From positions 1 through 58,008 of the forward strand of contig DQNS01000066.1 in NCBI GenBank assembly GCA_015659035.1: a DNA stretch of 58,008 nucleotides. Direction: 5' to 3'. Positions 31,423 through 38,874 of this stretch are shown here, in pieces. The notes under the pieces were generated by a model that was given only the letters and a program-made list of their open reading frames with translations, did not search any database and was not told the origin of the DNA. The stretch is from Acidobacteriota bacterium (GTDB lineage: Bacteria; Acidobacteriota; Vicinamibacteria; Vicinamibacterales; UBA8438). Made by a program: the position numbers and the translations under genes. Every line of letters starts with the position of its first letter. Position 1 is the first letter of the stretch.

Positions 31423-33102
31423 ATGATGCGCCAGAAGTCAGACGTCAGCCGGCGCGACTTTCTGCGCTCGTCGGCGGTCGGCGGCGCGCTGGTGGTTGCC
31501 GGACCGATCGGTTGTGGCCCGGTGCCGTCCGAGGAGCCGGCGGCCACGGCCGCCGGGACCGTGGTCGACGAGTTCGCCCTAGACGTAGAAGAGACCACAA
31601 TCGCCGCCCTGCAGGACGGAATGACGACCGGCGAGTGGACCGCCCGGTCGGTCACCGAGGCCTACCTGGCTCGCATCGAGCAGCTCAATCTGCGGGGGCC
31701 GGCGTTGCGCGCCCTGCTCGAGACCAACCCGGATGCCCTTGCCATCGCCGACGAACTCGACCGCGAGCGTCGGGCGCAGGGGCCGCGCGGCCCGATGCAC
31801 GGCGTGCCGATTCTGCTGAAGGACAACATCGACACCGCCGACCGGATGACGACCACCGCCGGCTCGCTGGCGCTGAGCGGCTGGGTGCCGTCCGAGGATT
31901 CCAGCGTCGCGGCCCGGTTGCGGGCGGCGGGCGCGGTGCTGCTCGGCAAGGCGAACCTGAGCGAGTGGGCGAACTTTCGCTCGACCCGCTCCTCGAGCGG
32001 CTGGAGTGGGCGCGGCGGGCAGTGCCGGAACCCGTATGTGCTCGACCGGAACCCGTGCGGGTCGAGCTCGGGCTCCGGTGTCGGCGTGTCGGCCAACCTG
32101 GTGGCGGTCGCGATCGGGACCGAGACCGACGGCTCGGTCGTCTGTCCGGCGTCGGCCAACGGCATCGTCGGCATCAAGCCGACCGTGGGGCTGGTCAGCC
32201 GGGCCGGCGTGATCCCGATCTCGCACACCCAGGACACAGCCGGTCCGATGGCGCGCACGGTGCGCGACGCGGCGATCGTCCTGGGGGCGATTGCCGGTGT
32301 CGACCCCAGGGATCCGGCCACGGCCGAGAGCGAGACACGAGGGCTGGTCGACTACACGCCGTTTCTCGACGCGGACGGGCTCAGGGGCATGCGGATCGGT
32401 GTGGCGCGTCGTTTTCTCGGGTTCCACGCGGCGGTGGACCAGGTCGTCGAGACCGCCATCGAGGCGATGGGCGCGGCCGGCGCCGTCGTCGTGGACCCGG
32501 TCGACCTTCGCCCCAGCGGCCGTCCGGCCGCGGCGGGCGCCCTCACGAGCATGGGCGCCGCCGAGACCGAGGTCCTGCTGTACGAGTTCAAGGCCGGTCT
32601 GAACGCGTATCTGGCGATGCGCGGGCCGGACGCCGAGGTGCGCTCGCTGGCGGACCTCATCGCGTTCAACGAGCGTCACGCCGCCGACGAGATGCCCTAC
32701 TTCGGGCAGGAACGCCTGCTCGCCGCCGAGGAGAAGGGACCGCTCTCGGACCCGGCGTATCTGGCGGCGCTGGCCGCCGCCCGCCGTCTCTCCGGTGCGG
32801 AGGGTATCGACCGGACAATGGACGGGCAGCAACTCGACGCCATCATCGCGCCGACCGGTGGACCCGCCTGGGTGACCGACCTGGTCAACGGCGACCACTT
32901 CGGCGGCGGCAGCTCGGGGTACGCCGCGGTGGCCGGGTATCCGAACATCACCGTGCCGGCCGGCGAGGTGCACGGTCTACCGGTCGGGCTGTCGTTTTTC
33001 GGCCGCGCCTGGAGCGAGCCCACGCTCATTCAGATCGCCTACAGCTTCGAGCAGACGACCCAGGCACGCCGCGTTCCGCGCTTCCTCCCGACCCTCGCGT
33101 AG
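31423..33102 (+). CDS. Amidase-signature enzyme, Tat-exported lipoprotein
   Basis: The N-terminus SRRDFLRSSAVGGALVVAGPIGC has the twin-arginine motif and ends in a lipobox, so the enzyme is probably folded before export and then lipid-anchored. The Ser-cisSer-Lys triad is visible: K133 in LLKDNID, the serines of CGSSSGSGVG (213-221) and nucleophile S238 in GTETDGSVV. At 559 residues it matches secreted amidases/aspartyl-tRNA-amidotransferase A relatives. It hydrolyses amides; the substrate is not known. Confidence 0.9.
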   Translation: MMRQKSDVSRRDFLRSSAVGGALVVAGPIGCGPVPSEEPAATAAGTVVDEFALDVEETTIAALQDGMTTGEWTARSVTEAYLARIEQLNLRGPALRALLETNPDALAIADELDRERRAQGPRGPMHGVPILLKDNIDTADRMTTTAGSLALSGWVPSEDSSVAARLRAAGAVLLGKANLSEWANFRSTRSSSGWSGRGGQCRNPYVLDRNPCGSSSGSGVGVSANLVAVAIGTETDGSVVCPASANGIVGIKPTVGLVSRAGVIPISHTQDTAGPMARTVRDAAIVLGAIAGVDPRDPATAESETRGLVDYTPFLDADGLRGMRIGVARRFLGFHAAVDQVVETAIEAMGAAGAVVVDPVDLRPSGRPAAAGALTSMGAAETEVLLYEFKAGLNAYLAMRGPDAEVRSLADLIAFNERHAADEMPYFGQERLLAAEEKGPLSDPAYLAALAAARRLSGAEGIDRTMDGQQLDAIIAPTGGPAWVTDLVNGDHFGGGSSGYAAVAGYPNITVPAGEVHGLPVGLSFFGRAWSEPTLIQIAYSFEQTTQARRVPRFLPTLA

Positions 33103-33138
33103 GACAATCTTCAGCGCGGCGGTCCTGAAGCTGAGTTG

Positions 33139-33181
33139 AAGCTGGCCCAGCCCTCCGGCTGCCTCCTGCCTTCTGTCTCCT
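33139..33181 (-). repeat. Heptamer-hairpin element (monomer) between amidase and S9D peptidase genes
   Basis: In minus-strand sense, three 7-nt units (about AGGAGAC, AGAAGGC, AGGAGGC) come before AGCCGG-AGGGCTGGG-CCAGCT, a stem with a single mismatch. It lies between two convergent genes and could also act as their shared terminator. Confidence 0.7.
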
Positions 33182-33188
33182 CGAGCGC

Positions 33189-35627
33189 TTACCGGGCCGC
33201 GCTGGCGTTGGTCGTGCCGCCGGTCTTCTTGACGTAGGCATTTGCCCAGTTCAGCATCTCGGCCACCGTGTGCAGCACCGACTCGCGCGAGGCATAGCCG
33301 TGTGACTCGTGCGGCAACGTCACGTATCGGACGGTGGCGCCGTGGCCCTTGAGCGCCATGTACATCCGGGCCGACTGGATCGGGAACGTGCCGGAGTTGT
33401 TGTCGACCTCTCCATGGGTCAGCAGGATCGGCTCGTTGATCGTGTCGGCGTGGAAGAACGGCGACATCGCCGCGTAGATGTCGGTGGCCTCCCAGAAGGT
33501 GCGGCGCTCGTTCTGGAACCCGAACGGGGTCAGCGACCGGTTGTAGGCGCCGCTGCGGGCGATGCCCATCTGGAACAGGTCGGAGTGCGCCAGCAGGTTG
33601 GCCGTCATGAACGCGCCGTAGCTGTGCCCCCCGACGCCGATCGTGTCGCGGTCGGTGACCCCCATGTCGACCACCTTGTCCACGGCCGCCTGCGCGCTCG
33701 CCACGAGCTGTTCAATGTACGTGTCGTTGGCGGTTTCGCCCGGGCCGATGATCGGCATCGTCGGCCCGTCGAAGATCGCGAAGCCCTGGGTCAGCAGGAG
33801 CAGGTGGGAGGCGCCGCGGATTGCCGTGAACCGACTGTCCGAGCCGCTGATCTGACCCGCGAGCTGCGGGTCGATGAACTCGCGCGGATAGGCCCACATC
33901 ACCATCGGGACGCGCTGCCCCTCGCGGTAGCCGGGCGGCAGATACAAGGTGCCGGACAGCTGCACCCCGTCGGTGCGTTTGTAGGTTACCAGCTCCTTCT
34001 GGATGCCGGTGAGCTGTGGCGCCGGGTCCCGGAAGCTGGTGATCGCGCGTGTGCCGCCGCTGGCGGTGTCACGCACGTAGTAGTTTGGTGGGTCGACCCG
34101 GGTCTCGCGACGGGTAAGCACCGACCGGCCGTCGTCGGTCAGCACGGCGGTCACCACCTCGTAGGCGTCGTCGGCGCTCCGGAACAGCCGCTCGGTCTCG
34201 AACGTGCGCAGATCGAGCCGGTCGAGGAACGGGCGGTCACCCTCGTGTGAGGCCCCGGCGCCGGTCAGGTAAATGGCATCGCCGGTCTGGCGGATTACAC
34301 GGCCGCCGGGGCGCGTTGTGGTCACCGGGCCGCCGGCGTTGGCATAGCGGTCTTCGGTGCTGCGATCCCAGAGCGTGCGGGGCTCCGCGTCGCCGGCGAG
34401 CACCCACGTGCGGGTGCGGCGGGTGCGCCGGTCGGTCTCCCGCAGCAGTGCCGTGCCGTCCTCCGTCCAGGCGATCCCGCCGTACCGGAACTCGGTCCGG
34501 GCCAGCTCGGTCGGGTCGCCACTGAACGGGGCGTTCAGCGAGAGGACCCGGTCACGCTGCGGCACCGTCCGGCGCGGGTCGCCGCCGTCCTGCGCCTCGA
34601 CCCAAACCAGCGTGTGTGGTTCAGTCGGGTTCCAGGTGTAGCGGCGGGGACCGGTCGGGACGCCGCCGATCGGAACCGCGTCGGCCAGCCCCAACCGCGC
34701 GATCGGCGCAACGAGCTCGCCGCTGCCGTTCCGGACGGTGACGTCCTTCGGGAAGCTGCGGGCGGTGACCAGCCAGGAAAACGGCCGTTCAACCTCGACC
34801 ATCAGAAAATACTGGCCGCTCGGAGAGGCGCTGACCTGCTCGTAGAGCCCGGGTGGACCGACCGCGGTACGGCGGCCGGTGGCGAGATCGATCGTGGCAA
34901 CCTGGCTCGTGAAGTAGTACTCGAACAGCGCTTCGTCATGCGCGTTTTCCAACAGGTCCTGGTAGGTGCGGATCGGCGCCGCGCCACCGCTGTGTTCCTG
35001 GATGTTCGGTCCGGTGGGGACATCGGGTGCGCCGGGTGGGGCGCCGCGCGCCGACGCCTTGAATGTGCAGATAACGGTGGCGTTCTCGTCCAGCCAGTCG
35101 CAGGGGTCACCCCACGCCGCGTTGATTGAGGCGTCGCTGAGCGGCCGCGCGTCCCCCGTAGCGACCTCCATCAGCCACACCTCGATGCCGTTGTACCGGG
35201 TCAGCGTGAAGATCAGCCGTGAGCCGTCCGGCGAGAACTCGACCCGCCCCAGCGACGTCTCGCGCGGCGCGTCGAACGCGTGCTCCGCCCCGTCGCTGAT
35301 CCCTGTCAGCGTGATCCGGGTGATCCCGGCAGGACGCTGTGGACCGTTGGTCCGCGGGTTCAGCCGATAGCCGGCCAGCCGCAGCATCGGCTGCGCCAGC
35401 TCGGCGATTGACGGCATGGCCGGACGCGAGAGCAGGGCGACCGTGTCACCCCTCGGGCTGACGACCACCTGGGGGATCGGCGGCGCATCCAGGATGTCGA
35501 CGATCTCAGGTGGTGGGGTCAGATACCCCGTGGTCTCCTGCGCGGCGCCCGGAGATGCGGTCAGCAAGGCGGCGGTCAGGGTGGCCGCGACCCCCACGAC
35601 GACTCCACGTGATTGTGTTCGGCGCAT
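33189..35627 (-). CDS. S9D-type prolyl-oligopeptidase family serine peptidase (glutamyl endopeptidase-like), secreted
   Basis: ATG 35627 has AGGAGA five bases upstream, and a signal peptide ends near GAAQ. The 812 residues comprise a propeller (about 40-560) and an alpha/beta hydrolase domain. The triad is near S668 (GGHSYGAFMTANLLAH), D741 (GEVDNNSG) and H772 (PHESHGY). The segment SGAYNRSLTPFGFQNERRTFWEATDIY closely matches chloroplast glutamyl endopeptidase (S9D). Cleavage after Glu is therefore likely, though known only by analogy. Confidence 0.87.
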   Translation of the reverse strand: MRRTQSRGVVVGVAATLTAALLTASPGAAQETTGYLTPPPEIVDILDAPPIPQVVVSPRGDTVALLSRPAMPSIAELAQPMLRLAGYRLNPRTNGPQRPAGITRITLTGISDGAEHAFDAPRETSLGRVEFSPDGSRLIFTLTRYNGIEVWLMEVATGDARPLSDASINAAWGDPCDWLDENATVICTFKASARGAPPGAPDVPTGPNIQEHSGGAAPIRTYQDLLENAHDEALFEYYFTSQVATIDLATGRRTAVGPPGLYEQVSASPSGQYFLMVEVERPFSWLVTARSFPKDVTVRNGSGELVAPIARLGLADAVPIGGVPTGPRRYTWNPTEPHTLVWVEAQDGGDPRRTVPQRDRVLSLNAPFSGDPTELARTEFRYGGIAWTEDGTALLRETDRRTRRTRTWVLAGDAEPRTLWDRSTEDRYANAGGPVTTTRPGGRVIRQTGDAIYLTGAGASHEGDRPFLDRLDLRTFETERLFRSADDAYEVVTAVLTDDGRSVLTRRETRVDPPNYYVRDTASGGTRAITSFRDPAPQLTGIQKELVTYKRTDGVQLSGTLYLPPGYREGQRVPMVMWAYPREFIDPQLAGQISGSDSRFTAIRGASHLLLLTQGFAIFDGPTMPIIGPGETANDTYIEQLVASAQAAVDKVVDMGVTDRDTIGVGGHSYGAFMTANLLAHSDLFQMGIARSGAYNRSLTPFGFQNERRTFWEATDIYAAMSPFFHADTINEPILLTHGEVDNNSGTFPIQSARMYMALKGHGATVRYVTLPHESHGYASRESVLHTVAEMLNWANAYVKKTGGTTNASAAR

Positions 35628-35665
35628 GTGACTCTCCTGGGATTACCCGAGCCGTGTGTCTCACA

Positions 35666-35680
35666 CCCCGCTCTGCGGGG
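35666..35680. other. Short GC hairpin upstream of the S9D peptidase gene
   Basis: CCCCGC-TCT-GCGGGG is a perfect 6-bp stem with a 3-nt loop, about 40 bp upstream of the peptidase start on the minus strand. It has no T tract. It could be a leader structure or an operator. Confidence 0.35.
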
Positions 35681-35789
35681 GGTAGTCGTGCCATGGTGAC
35701 ATGAGCAACTCGAACACATTCTACCCGGTTGAGCACGGCCGGCCCCGTCGCCGGACGACGCCAAGCCTGAGGGCGGTACAAGGGCGCCC

Positions 35790-35811
35790 GAAGCTCGAAG
35801 CTAGAAAGCTG
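35790..35811. repeat. Short heptamer array after the GT1 gene
   Basis: GAAGCTC, GAAGCTA and GAAAGCT follow one another, then AGCTGGCCGCC-like bases. It lies 10 bp past the stop of the minus-strand glycosyltransferase gene. It looks like a small or decayed member of the heptamer family. Confidence 0.45.
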
Positions 35812-35820
35812 GCCGCCGTT

Positions 35821-37068
35821 TCAGCAGCCTGCGACGGCCTCAATGACCTCGCAGGCGGCCCTCAGCCCGTTGACCCCGCTCAGTCTCTGGGCCAGCGTGC
35901 GGCAGCGTGCCGCCGTCTCGGTCGACCCGAGCAGCTGTTCCAGCTCCCGCGCCACGGCCGGACCTTGGAACTGCGCCGGCGGCAGCACCCGCGCGACACC
36001 CAGCTCACGCAGCCGGTCGGCGTTGTCCGGTTGGTCGAAGGTCATCGGCATCACCAGATGCGGGACACCGGCGGCCAGCGCCTGCGCTGCCGACCCGATG
36101 CCGCCGTGATGGACGAGTGCGGCCGCACGGGGAAGCACCTCGGTGAACGGTGCGTAGTCGAAGTGACGCACGCCAGCGGGCATCTTGGCCGGCAGCTGTT
36201 CTCGGTACTGCGTCAGCAGTAGACCGCGTCGTCCCAGCTGCCCGCAGGCGTCGGCCGCCGCCTGGAAGAACCGCTCCGCCTGCCGGTTGCTCGACCCGGC
36301 GACGAACACGACCGGCGGGTCTCCGGCGTCGAGAAATGCGGCGACCTCGGGCGGCACCTCCGTCGCGTCCCGCTCGTCATAGAGCGGGAACCCGGTCAGG
36401 TGCACGTGCGGCGGCCAGTCGGGCTGCACCGGTGCGAACCAGTCGGGAAACATCCCGATGACACAGGTCGGGGAGTGCCACCATCGACTGGTGATGTGCC
36501 GGACGCGGCCGAGACCGAGCTCCTGGCGGTGTGTGTTGACCGCCGCGTCCAGCGTGCGGTCGGCCACCCGGTCGATCAGCGCGAACAGTAGCCGCTTGAG
36601 GACCCGGGGTAACGCGTTGATCCGTTGCAGCGCCGCATGCAGCACCGGTGACCGGTGAACGCTGTGAAAGCAGCTCGGTTGCAGGTGCGCCGTGACGAGG
36701 CGGATCCCGAGCGTGTCATGAGCGGTCCGCACGGCGAACGCCAGCCCGGGCGCGATGACGACGGTGTCGTCGCCGACACCGTGCTCGCGCACCACGCGGT
36801 ACAGGTCGGCCGACACGGTCTGCAGGGCGCCGGCGATGACGTTCAGCCCTTTCCGGTGATGCCACAGGTTTGGATGGGCGGTGAGGGTCTCGTATTGCTC
36901 CACCGTGCCGAGCGGCACGAGTCGGAGACCGAGTCGTGCGATCAGTGGGCGGAAGTACGCGCTGGTGGCGAGGGTGACGTCGTGCCCGCGGCCCCGCAGC
37001 GCGAGCGCCAGCCCGACATATGGGTGCACGTCGCCTGCGCTGCCGACGGGAATCAAGAGTACGCGCAT
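35821..37068 (-). CDS. GT1/UGT-type glycosyltransferase
   Basis: From ATG 37068 the protein has 415 residues. The N-terminal domain opens MRVLLIPVGSAGDVHPYVGLALAL (acceptor-side GT-B start with GSxGDVHP). The C-terminal domain carries the nucleotide-sugar box HFDYAPFTEVLPRAAALVHHGGIGSAAQAL followed by GVPHLVMPMTFDQPDNA. This layout is that of the rhamnosyltransferase/sterol-glucosyltransferase group (YjiC-like). It probably glycosylates a lipid or small molecule. It is divergent from the phosphatase pseudogene. Confidence 0.87.
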   Translation of the reverse strand: MRVLLIPVGSAGDVHPYVGLALALRGRGHDVTLATSAYFRPLIARLGLRLVPLGTVEQYETLTAHPNLWHHRKGLNVIAGALQTVSADLYRVVREHGVGDDTVVIAPGLAFAVRTAHDTLGIRLVTAHLQPSCFHSVHRSPVLHAALQRINALPRVLKRLLFALIDRVADRTLDAAVNTHRQELGLGRVRHITSRWWHSPTCVIGMFPDWFAPVQPDWPPHVHLTGFPLYDERDATEVPPEVAAFLDAGDPPVVFVAGSSNRQAERFFQAAADACGQLGRRGLLLTQYREQLPAKMPAGVRHFDYAPFTEVLPRAAALVHHGGIGSAAQALAAGVPHLVMPMTFDQPDNADRLRELGVARVLPPAQFQGPAVARELEQLLGSTETAARCRTLAQRLSGVNGLRAACEVIEAVAGC

Positions 37069-37094
37069 CGGTGACGGGCCGTTAGACTGCAGTC

Positions 37095-37124
37095 TTGGCG
37101 GGGCCCGGCTTCGCACACTATAAT
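37095..37124 (+). promoter_or_regulatory. Sigma70-type promoter before the LMW phosphatase pseudogene
   Basis: TTGGCG (37095-37100) and a perfect TATAAT (37119-37124) are 18 bp apart. The start site would be near 37131, giving a leader of about 53 nt. A strong promoter ahead of a frameshifted gene suggests the break is recent or a sequencing error. Confidence 0.5.
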
Positions 37125-37183
37125 CGTGTTCCCGCACAGGGCGCAGCCAGAGCAGCGTCAACCGGCTTCCCAGCCGTCACCCG

Positions 37184-37661
37184 ATGAGCACGGTCAGCCG
37201 TCTCTTGTTCGTGTGCGTCGGCAACATCTGTCGGAGTCCGATGGCTGAAGCGCTGCTGCGGCACGTCGCGAAGTCGCGCCCCGCGCTCGAGACACTCGTG
37301 GTCGGCTCGGCGGGGACCATCGCTCTGAGCGGGAATCTGCCCTGTGCCGACGCGGTCGATGTCATGCGGCGACAATTCGAGCTGGAGATCGCGGCCCACC
37401 GCGCCCGACCGCTGGACCCGACGTCTGAGGGCCGACCTGGTCCTGGCCCTGGACCGGGAGACCGAGCGTGAGGCCCGGGCCCTGAAGCTCCGCGCGCCGG
37501 TGGAGATGCTGGGCGATCACGTGGGAACGGGCGAGGAAGTCGAGGATCCGTACGGGCGATCCCCCCGCCATTATCGTGACGTGGCGCATCAGCTGAAGCG
37601 GCTGGTCGAGCTGGTCGTGGCCCGGCTGGACACGGGGATTGTGTCGACCCCCGAACGCTGA
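37184..37661 (+). pseudogene. Low-molecular-weight protein tyrosine phosphatase, broken by one frameshift
   Basis: The first frame gives MSTVSRLLFVCVGNICRSPM, with the phosphatase loop C11-VGNIC-R17-S18, and continues to HRARPLDPTS. At about 37424 the frame must move by one base; the second frame then reads LRADLVLALDRETE and EEVEDPYGRSPRHYRD, which holds the catalytic DP. Both halves match the family end to end with nothing missing, so only one base separates this from an intact gene of about 158 codons. Read as given, the product is truncated and lacks the general acid Asp. Confidence 0.8.
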
Positions 37662-37707
37662 GGGGCCCGCCCGGGTCCTGGCCTCCCCAGACGGGTCACC
37701 AAGACGC

Positions 37708-38874
37708 ATGTTCTCGGCTCGGGTTCCCCCGCTTCGGTCCAATCGCGTCGCCCGGGCGATCGCGCGCGTGCACGCCACCGGGCAGCCACTCGACGATCTG
37801 ACGGTCTCGAACCCGACCCGGGTCGGGTTGTCCTACCCCGCCCGGTTGCTCGAGCCGCTGGGGGCGACGTCGGCGCTCCGCTATGACCCGGCGCCGTTCG
37901 GGGTGGCGGCCGCTCGCGAAGCGGTCGCGGCGTATCTGACGGGTCGGGGCGTGAGGGTGTCGGCCGACCGGGTCATCGTGACCGCGAGCACCAGTGAGTC
38001 CTACTCGCTGCTGTTCAAGCTCCTGTGTGACCCGGCCGATCTGGTCCTGGTCCCGCAGCCGAGCTACCCGCTGTTCGAGCATCTCACCCGCCTGGACGGG
38101 GTCGTGGCCAGTGCCTACGCGCTGGAGTACCACGGCCGCTGGGAGCTGAACCTCGACAGCCTGCACCGCGCCGTCGAACCGCGGGCCCGAGCTATCCTGC
38201 TGGTCAACCCCAACAACCCCACCGGGTCGTTCGTCCGTCAGGATGAGCTGGACGCCGTGCGCGAGACCGCCGCCCGACACGAGCTAGCAATCATCAGCGA
38301 CGAAGTCTTCGATGTCTACCCTCTGGAGGAGCGGGCGCCGGGGGGGTCCGGCGCCCTGGTGGGGGAGTGCGATGCGCTGACGTTCACCCTTGGCGGGCTG
38401 TCCAAGTCGGCCGCGCTGCCGCAGGTGAAGCTGGGGTGGATCCTCGTGGGCGGCCCGGAGACGCTGGTGCGCCGCGCGCTCGCCCGGCTCGAGCTCGTCT
38501 GCGACAGTTATCTCTCGGTCGCGACGCCGGTGCAGCTCGCCGTCGGGACGCTGCTCGAACGGACGGGGCCGGTGGTCGATCAGATCCGCCGCCGCGTGCG
38601 GGCGAACTACGCGACCCTGCGGAGCCTGGTCCGGCGGTTCCCCGCGTGCGGGGTCCTCCATACCGAGGCGGGGTGGTACGCTGTAGTGCAGGTGCCGGCA
38701 ACCCGCTCTGAGGAGGCGTTGGTCATCGACCTGATCGAGCGAGACCGGGTCCTCGTGCATCCGGGCTACTTCTTCGATTTCCCCCGCGAGGCGTTTCTCG
38801 TCATCAGTCTGCTGCCGGCGCCCGCGGTCTTTGCCGGCCCGGTGACCCGGGTCCTGACACGAGCGTCCAGATGA
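37708..38874 (+). CDS. PLP-dependent aminotransferase, class I/II
   Basis: This 388-residue protein has NPTRVGLSYP near residue 35, ALRYDPAPFGVAAAREAV (substrate loop), NPNNPTG at 167-173, D198 in ISDEVF and Schiff-base K233 in TLGGLSKSAALPQVKLGW. It is not closely similar to the aminotransferase at 4093-5373. Its stop overlaps the SelD fusion start (ATGA), so the two are translationally coupled. The reason for the pairing with SelD is not obvious. Confidence 0.88.
   Translation: MFSARVPPLRSNRVARAIARVHATGQPLDDLTVSNPTRVGLSYPARLLEPLGATSALRYDPAPFGVAAAREAVAAYLTGRGVRVSADRVIVTASTSESYSLLFKLLCDPADLVLVPQPSYPLFEHLTRLDGVVASAYALEYHGRWELNLDSLHRAVEPRARAILLVNPNNPTGSFVRQDELDAVRETAARHELAIISDEVFDVYPLEERAPGGSGALVGECDALTFTLGGLSKSAALPQVKLGWILVGGPETLVRRALARLELVCDSYLSVATPVQLAVGTLLERTGPVVDQIRRRVRANYATLRSLVRRFPACGVLHTEAGWYAVVQVPATRSEEALVIDLIERDRVLVHPGYFFDFPREAFLVISLLPAPAVFAGPVTRVLTRASR

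Noticed and set aside
37415..37435. Programmed +1 frameshift in the LMW phosphatase
   Set aside because: No slippery codon pair with a stop, no stimulatory stem and no known precedent in this family; a plain mutation or sequencing error is simpler.
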